From Elusimicrobiota bacterium (GTDB taxonomy: Bacteria; Elusimicrobiota; Elusimicrobia; FEN-1173): a stretch of DNA of 11,398 nt. Position 1 is the stretch's first letter, and each line of letters begins with the position of its first letter. Shown one piece after another: positions 7,851 through 11,398 of this stretch. The translations under genes were made by a program, and so were the position numbers. The notes under the pieces are model-generated. The model worked only from the letters and a program-made list of their open reading frames with translations. It was not told the DNA's origin and ran no database searches. The DNA is taken from positions 1 through 11,398 of the forward strand of contig PMLF01000328.1 in the NCBI GenBank assembly GCA_003158755.1, written 5' to 3'.

Positions 7851-8479
7851 CGGCGCTTCCTTCCGTTGTATTCGACCTAGGCCCCCTGATCGCCTTCAAC
7901 AAACCGTCCGGCATGGCTTCCATCCGCGAGCGGGGTGGGCCCGAGGGTTCATCCCTTCATGAACTCATTTCCGCGAGGGAGGGGAGAAAGATTTTCATCG
8001 TCCACCGTCTGGACAAAGACACCAGCGGCGTCCTCCTCTTCGCCCGCGACGCCGCCGCCCACCGCCGGTTAAGCCTCCTGTTCGAAACGCGCCAGGTGGG
8101 GAAGTCCTACCTGGCATGGGTGAAAGGCGAGCCCGCCCAACCGTCGGGAATCGTCGACGCGCCGCTCCGGGAATTCGGTTCCGGCCGCACGGCGGTGGAC
8201 CCCCGCGGCAAACCGGCCGTCACCCGCTGGACCGTTCTCCGGCGGTTGGACGGCGACGCCCTCTTGGACGTCCGCCCCGAAACCGGTCGCCGCCACCAGA
8301 TCCGCGTTCACCTTTTTTCCATCGGACATCCCGTTTTGGGGGATCGCTTGTACGGCAAACCTCTTCCCGTCGGAGGGGTGCCCCGTCTGATGCTCCACGC
8401 CCGCGAACTCATCGTCCCCTGGGACGATCCCGAACCCCTGCGCCTCACCGCCCCTCCCCCGCCGGTATTTCTCCGATAA
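7847..8479 (+). CDS. RluA-family RNA pseudouridine synthase
   Basis: Converts uridine to pseudouridine in rRNA or tRNA, in the cytoplasm. The 210-residue protein is essentially the catalytic domain alone. LIAFNKPSGM (14-23) is the first strand motif, HRLDKDTSGVLLFA (53-66) is the RluA signature with catalytic D56, GKSYLAWVKG follows, and RPETGRRHQIRVHLFSIGHPVLGD is the conserved C-terminal block. There is no N-terminal S4 RNA-binding domain, so it resembles the small RluA/TruC-type members more than RluC or RluD. The target base cannot be told from sequence. The start overlaps the stop of the receiver gene as ATGA, and a later start at the Met in the NKPSGM motif would destroy it, so coupled translation from 7847 is most likely. 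The link to signalling is probably only operon sharing. Confidence 0.93.
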   Translation: MTALPSVVFDLGPLIAFNKPSGMASIRERGGPEGSSLHELISAREGRKIFIVHRLDKDTSGVLLFARDAAAHRRLSLLFETRQVGKSYLAWVKGEPAQPSGIVDAPLREFGSGRTAVDPRGKPAVTRWTVLRRLDGDALLDVRPETGRRHQIRVHLFSIGHPVLGDRLYGKPLPVGGVPRLMLHARELIVPWDDPEPLRLTAPPPPVFLR

Positions 8480-8494
8480 TTTTCGCCCAATCTT

Positions 8495-8538
8495 TTTACA
8501 TTACGTTTACATATATTTAATGCGTTCTTAATGCCGGG
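8495..8538 (+). promoter_or_regulatory. AT-rich spacer with four phased 11-bp elements; candidate operator/promoter
   Basis: In the 75-base gap before the secreted giant, four elements begin at exact 11-bp intervals: TTTACAT at 8495 and 8506, then TTAATGC at 8517 and 8528. Direct repeats at one helical turn are how OmpR/PhoB-family regulators bind, and the Bacillus PhoP box is known as tandem TT(A/T/C)ACA hexamers with about 5-bp spacers. The first pair matches that form well, the second only partly. TTTACA (8495-8500) with TTTAAT (8516-8521) is also a weak -35/-10 pair with a short 15-bp spacer. No terminator hairpin is visible after the upstream stop. Confidence 0.35.
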
Positions 8539-8556
8539 CGGGTATGCTTTCGGCAT
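8531..8556 (+). promoter_or_regulatory. Inverted repeat around the candidate starts of the secreted giant protein
   Basis: ATGCCG (8531-8536) and CGGCAT (8551-8556) are exact reverse complements separated by 14 bases. The left arm is an in-frame ATG (8531) and the right arm contains the first bases of the chosen start at 8555, so a folded leader would cover both. The stem is only six base pairs with a long loop, and its role is speculative. Confidence 0.25.
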
Positions 8557-11398
8557 GCGGCCTCCAATGTTCCGCAAGGCATTTTTCAAGAAAACCTTCG
8601 CGGCGTCCATCGCGTGCCTGGTTTTTGTCCAGGCGGCGGCGGGGCAGGTTTCGGAGGCGAACCTCTGGAGCCAACGGCGCGAGGCGGCGCGCCGGACGGC
8701 GATGGAGGTCGCTTCGGTTCCCGATGGATCGTTTTCCTTCGAAACCAAACCCATCGCGATTCCCGGCGCGGGAGCTTTCGGAGAAACCGTCGACTCCCTC
8801 CCGCAATTCCAGACCGGAGACGCCCGTTTCGGGGCCATCCTCCCGTTGCTCCTTCCCCATGGTTTCATCCGCGAAGTCCACGTGTCGCCCGATCCTCGGC
8901 AGCCCATCATCGTTCACATTCAGGACGCCCACGACGTCGAAGAGGCCCAGCGCAACACCGCGGCCATGATCGAGTCCTTGGCGACGATGAACGGTCCGCC
9001 TCTCGTCGGCTTGGAAGGAGCCTCAGGGTCCTTCGCCCTGGACGCTTACAGAAATTACGCCGATCCCGACATCGTCAAAGCGCTGGCGGACTATTTCCTG
9101 AAACGGAAGGACATCGGCGGCGCGGAGTTCGCCGGTCTAACGTCGGAAAACCCCCCGCTCCTCTGGGGCGTCGAAGATGCCGGCCTTTATCGGGACAACA
9201 TCCCGGCCTTCAAGGATTCCCTCAAGGAGAAGGCGGCCGTGGATTCGTTCGTGAAGGCGGCGGGGGAATCGATCGTTCGCCTCAAGGCCCGACTGTATTC
9301 CCCGGCCCTGCTCGATTTCGACCGGCATTGCGCGGCCTATCAAGACGGCAAGGAATCGTTGGCGGATTACGCCCGTCTATTGGCGGGCGCTTCCCGGACG
9401 CCGGCGCCGCCGAACCTGCGCCGGCTCGTTGCCGCCGTCGACGCCGAAAAGCGCCTGGATTTCCGCCGGGTGGAGAGCGAGCGAGCGGACTTGGCGGCCC
9501 GGCTGGTCCGAATGCTTTCCGACGGAGATCTCCGTCTCCTGGTGCAAAAGAGCCTGGACTACCGGATGGGCCGTCTCACTTACGGCCGCTTCTATGAGTT
9601 CCTGAAATCCCTTTGCCGGTCCGGCGGTGTCTCCTTGGATAATTATCCCTCCTTGGCCGCTTACATCGACTACGTGGGGAAGGCGGAGCGCATCGACCGC
9701 GACGCCCTTCTCGACGAGCTGTCCCGCCGTCAGGCTTCCGTCGAAGAATCAATGGCCGAATCCGCCGAACAAAAACGCCTGCTGGCCCTGGGTCGGGACT
9801 TCGCCTCGTTGGAGAAACTGGCGGTTCACGGCTCGACGTCGGCGGAATATGCCCAATGCCTCAGAAGGAAAGACGAAATCCTCCGTCTCGGTTCGACACT
9901 GAAGACTCTGTCCGTCCGTTACGGTTTTTCCGCTCCCGATCCGCTTCCGTCGAACGTCCCCGAGGCCCTGTTCCGTTTCTGCTCCGTCGCCGAATCCAGG
10001 AACGCCGCCCTCGTCGGCAACCTCCTCGCGAAGGCCAAGGACCTGAACCGGGGTCCGCCCGTGGCCGTCCTCGTGGCCGGCGGGTTCCATACCGACGGTC
10101 TCACGAAGATTCTCCGGCAAAAGGATGCCTCGTACATCGTAGTCTCCCCCAAGATCACTGAGGTCCCTAAGGACACGAAATACCTGGACGTCTTCGCCCG
10201 AGACCCGCTGCCGCTGGAGAAGTTCTTCGCGGGCGACGCCGTCTTCCTCCCGTCGGAGCGCCAACTGGTCCTGGACGGGTCTCAGGTTCAGTTCACGAAG
10301 CTCCGGTTCCGGGCGTTTCGGGTGCTTTTCCGTCTCTTCGGCTCGGCCCTCTCCGCCGCCCTCCGTAAAACGGATTTCAAGACCCTGAATGAACGGGCCG
10401 GCGCCTTCGCACGGGCCTTGAATATCGACGAAAAGGTCAAGGCGGAAATGGACGCGAAGCTTTCCCGCGACGGTTCCTACACGGTGGCGGACTACACCGT
10501 CCAAGGTAAAAATGGTTCCCCCGTTCGATGCCGCCTGGCGGTCGTCAAGGCGGACGACGCGCGAAAAGTCAGGCCTCTCCTCGAAAATGAGGGGGCCTCA
10601 TTGGAGGAGGCGGAGTTTCACGTTGGGAACGAAACATATGTCTTGGGGCTTTTCAAGTCGCCGGAAGGGGCGGCCGCCGATGGGTTGGACGGCTGGTGGC
10701 GCGGGGTCCGCTCCGCCGCCTCTCGGGAGGGGGAACGCGCGACGGCCGTCGCCGCTCTCCACGCCGGGTCCTTGGCTCACCAGGTGATGCTCCTGGCCCG
10801 GGAAGCGGCGGACGGCGTTGGTTTCGAATCGGTATTTCGTGCGCTGGGAGATGAATTCCAGGGAGATTTGTCCGAAGAGAAGCGCGCGTTAATTCGAAGC
10901 CTGGTCAACGGCGTCGCGAACGGCACTCTGAAACGAGTCCAAGATTTGGTCGGACTCCCGAGACTTTTCCGCGCCTTCCTGACGGCCGGGACGCTCCGGG
11001 AACGATTCGACGCCCCCGGATGGTTCATCAGCTTTCTCTTCCGTATGGTCCCGACCATGGCTCCGAAAAGACCGGAAGGGAGCCTCGCGACGAGGGAGGC
11101 GACCCTTTGCCGCCGGCGTTTGGAACGGGTTTTCCACGATCACGGCGTTCCGGTCAAGGTCCGGATGCACCGGGGAACCAAAACCATAGAGGAAATGGAC
11201 CGCTTCCTCCTGGCGCCCCTTTACGAGGGTCCGGGCCGGTCCCTGATATTCTCCGTCGATGACCGGTTCCTCGAGGCTCTGATGGCGTTGGACGGCAAAA
11301 AGAGGGACGAATTCATCGAAACCCTCGTCCGGCGGGAGCTCCGGGTCCGGGACCTGATGAGCAAGGCGATAACCTTTGAAACCGCCCACAAAATCGTT
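8555..11398 (+). CDS. Large exported protein with TraB/TIKI/EreA-like motifs; 3' end outside window
   Basis: Open from 8555 through the last base with no stop, at least 948 residues. In-frame ATGs at 8531, 8555 and 8567 are all possible and none has a good Shine-Dalgarno; 8555 is a compromise. All keep a signal peptide: FRKAFFKK, a hydrophobic core FAASIACLVFV and AAAG near residue 30. Counting from 8555, IIVHIQDAHDVEEAQRN (about 118-134; H121, D124, H126), VGLEGASG (E154), WGVEDAGLYRDN (E207, D208) and, after a long charged helical stretch, VAVLVAGGFHTDGL (H512). An early D-x-H, a Glu at a strand end and a late G-G-x-H recall the TraB/TIKI/GumN and EreA/ChaN superfamily of metal-linked hydrolases, with an insert of about 300 residues. 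The region after about 560 is not recognised. I associate this IQDxH plus LEGA pattern with very long hypothetical proteins of uncultured bacteria, from memory. Function is unknown; periplasmic or surface location is likely. Confidence 0.8.
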   Translation, partial: MRPPMFRKAFFKKTFAASIACLVFVQAAAGQVSEANLWSQRREAARRTAMEVASVPDGSFSFETKPIAIPGAGAFGETVDSLPQFQTGDARFGAILPLLLPHGFIREVHVSPDPRQPIIVHIQDAHDVEEAQRNTAAMIESLATMNGPPLVGLEGASGSFALDAYRNYADPDIVKALADYFLKRKDIGGAEFAGLTSENPPLLWGVEDAGLYRDNIPAFKDSLKEKAAVDSFVKAAGESIVRLKARLYSPALLDFDRHCAAYQDGKESLADYARLLAGASRTPAPPNLRRLVAAVDAEKRLDFRRVESERADLAARLVRMLSDGDLRLLVQKSLDYRMGRLTYGRFYEFLKSLCRSGGVSLDNYPSLAAYIDYVGKAERIDRDALLDELSRRQASVEESMAESAEQKRLLALGRDFASLEKLAVHGSTSAEYAQCLRRKDEILRLGSTLKTLSVRYGFSAPDPLPSNVPEALFRFCSVAESRNAALVGNLLAKAKDLNRGPPVAVLVAGGFHTDGLTKILRQKDASYIVVSPKITEVPKDTKYLDVFARDPLPLEKFFAGDAVFLPSERQLVLDGSQVQFTKLRFRAFRVLFRLFGSALSAALRKTDFKTLNERAGAFARALNIDEKVKAEMDAKLSRDGSYTVADYTVQGKNGSPVRCRLAVVKADDARKVRPLLENEGASLEEAEFHVGNETYVLGLFKSPEGAAADGLDGWWRGVRSAASREGERATAVAALHAGSLAHQVMLLAREAADGVGFESVFRALGDEFQGDLSEEKRALIRSLVNGVANGTLKRVQDLVGLPRLFRAFLTAGTLRERFDAPGWFISFLFRMVPTMAPKRPEGSLATREATLCRRRLERVFHDHGVPVKVRMHRGTKTIEEMDRFLLAPLYEGPGRSLIFSVDDRFLEALMALDGKKRDEFIETLVRRELRVRDLMSKAITFETAHKIV

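Noticed and set aside
8491..8497. T-rich run after the pseudouridine synthase as an intrinsic terminator
   Set aside because: There is no GC-rich hairpin immediately before it, so it fits better as part of the AT-rich promoter spacer.
8603..8626. Lipoprotein signal in the secreted giant (Cys in the hydrophobic core)
   Set aside because: The residues before the Cys (S-I-A) do not fit the lipobox, and the hydrophobic core continues past it to an AAAG cleavage-like site.
8614..9597. A + strand frame of 327 codons within the secreted giant
   Set aside because: Low-complexity Arg/Gly/Pro translation in the wrong frame. The frame with the signal peptide and HIQDAH motif is the real one.

Overview
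The window is a dense, GC-rich bacterial segment with seven protein-coding genes, all on the + strand, and almost no spacer DNA. The first gene enters from outside the window and the last runs off the 3' end. No rRNA, tRNA, CRISPR array, insertion sequence or convincing intrinsic terminator was seen. The gene set (a PorV/PorQ-like outer-membrane protein, two large O-antigen-ligase/TPR membrane proteins and a very large secreted protein of a type I associate with uncultured lineages) suggests a diderm bacterium, perhaps Elusimicrobiota or Omnitrophota. That placement rests on recalled resemblance, not on a search.

Layout. Positions 1-938 hold the C-terminal part of a malic enzyme. Seven bases later comes a secreted PorV/PorQ-type beta-barrel protein (946-1935). 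Two paralogous multi-spanning Wzy_C/O-antigen-ligase proteins with C-terminal TPR regions follow (1997-4765 and 4762-7128) and share an ATGA stop/start overlap. This block may be one transcript ending near 7128. A fresh promoter (TTGACA, 17 bp, TATATA) overlaps the end of the second ligase gene and would drive a two-gene unit. That unit is a small signalling protein with a histidine-kinase-type dimerisation helix pair joined directly to a receiver domain, with no kinase ATPase domain (7197-7850), and an RluA-family pseudouridine synthase (7847-8479), again with an ATGA overlap. A perfect inverted repeat at 7184-7199 encloses the ribosome binding site and start codon of the signalling gene.

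After a 75-base AT-rich spacer carrying four elements at an exact 11-bp period (OmpR/PhoB-style operator geometry), an exported protein starts near 8555. It stays open to base 11398 (at least 948 residues). It has no stop codon inside the window, so a list of stop-bounded ORFs would miss it. Its first half carries an HIQDAH motif, an LEGA motif and a late AGGFHT motif that recall the TraB/TIKI/EreA/ChaN superfamily. It is the best candidate here for an undescribed system.

How the genes fit together: the ligase pair and the PorV-like protein point to envelope glycan assembly or outer-membrane export. The malic enzyme and pseudouridine synthase are housekeeping. The receiver protein and the secreted giant are the unusual parts.
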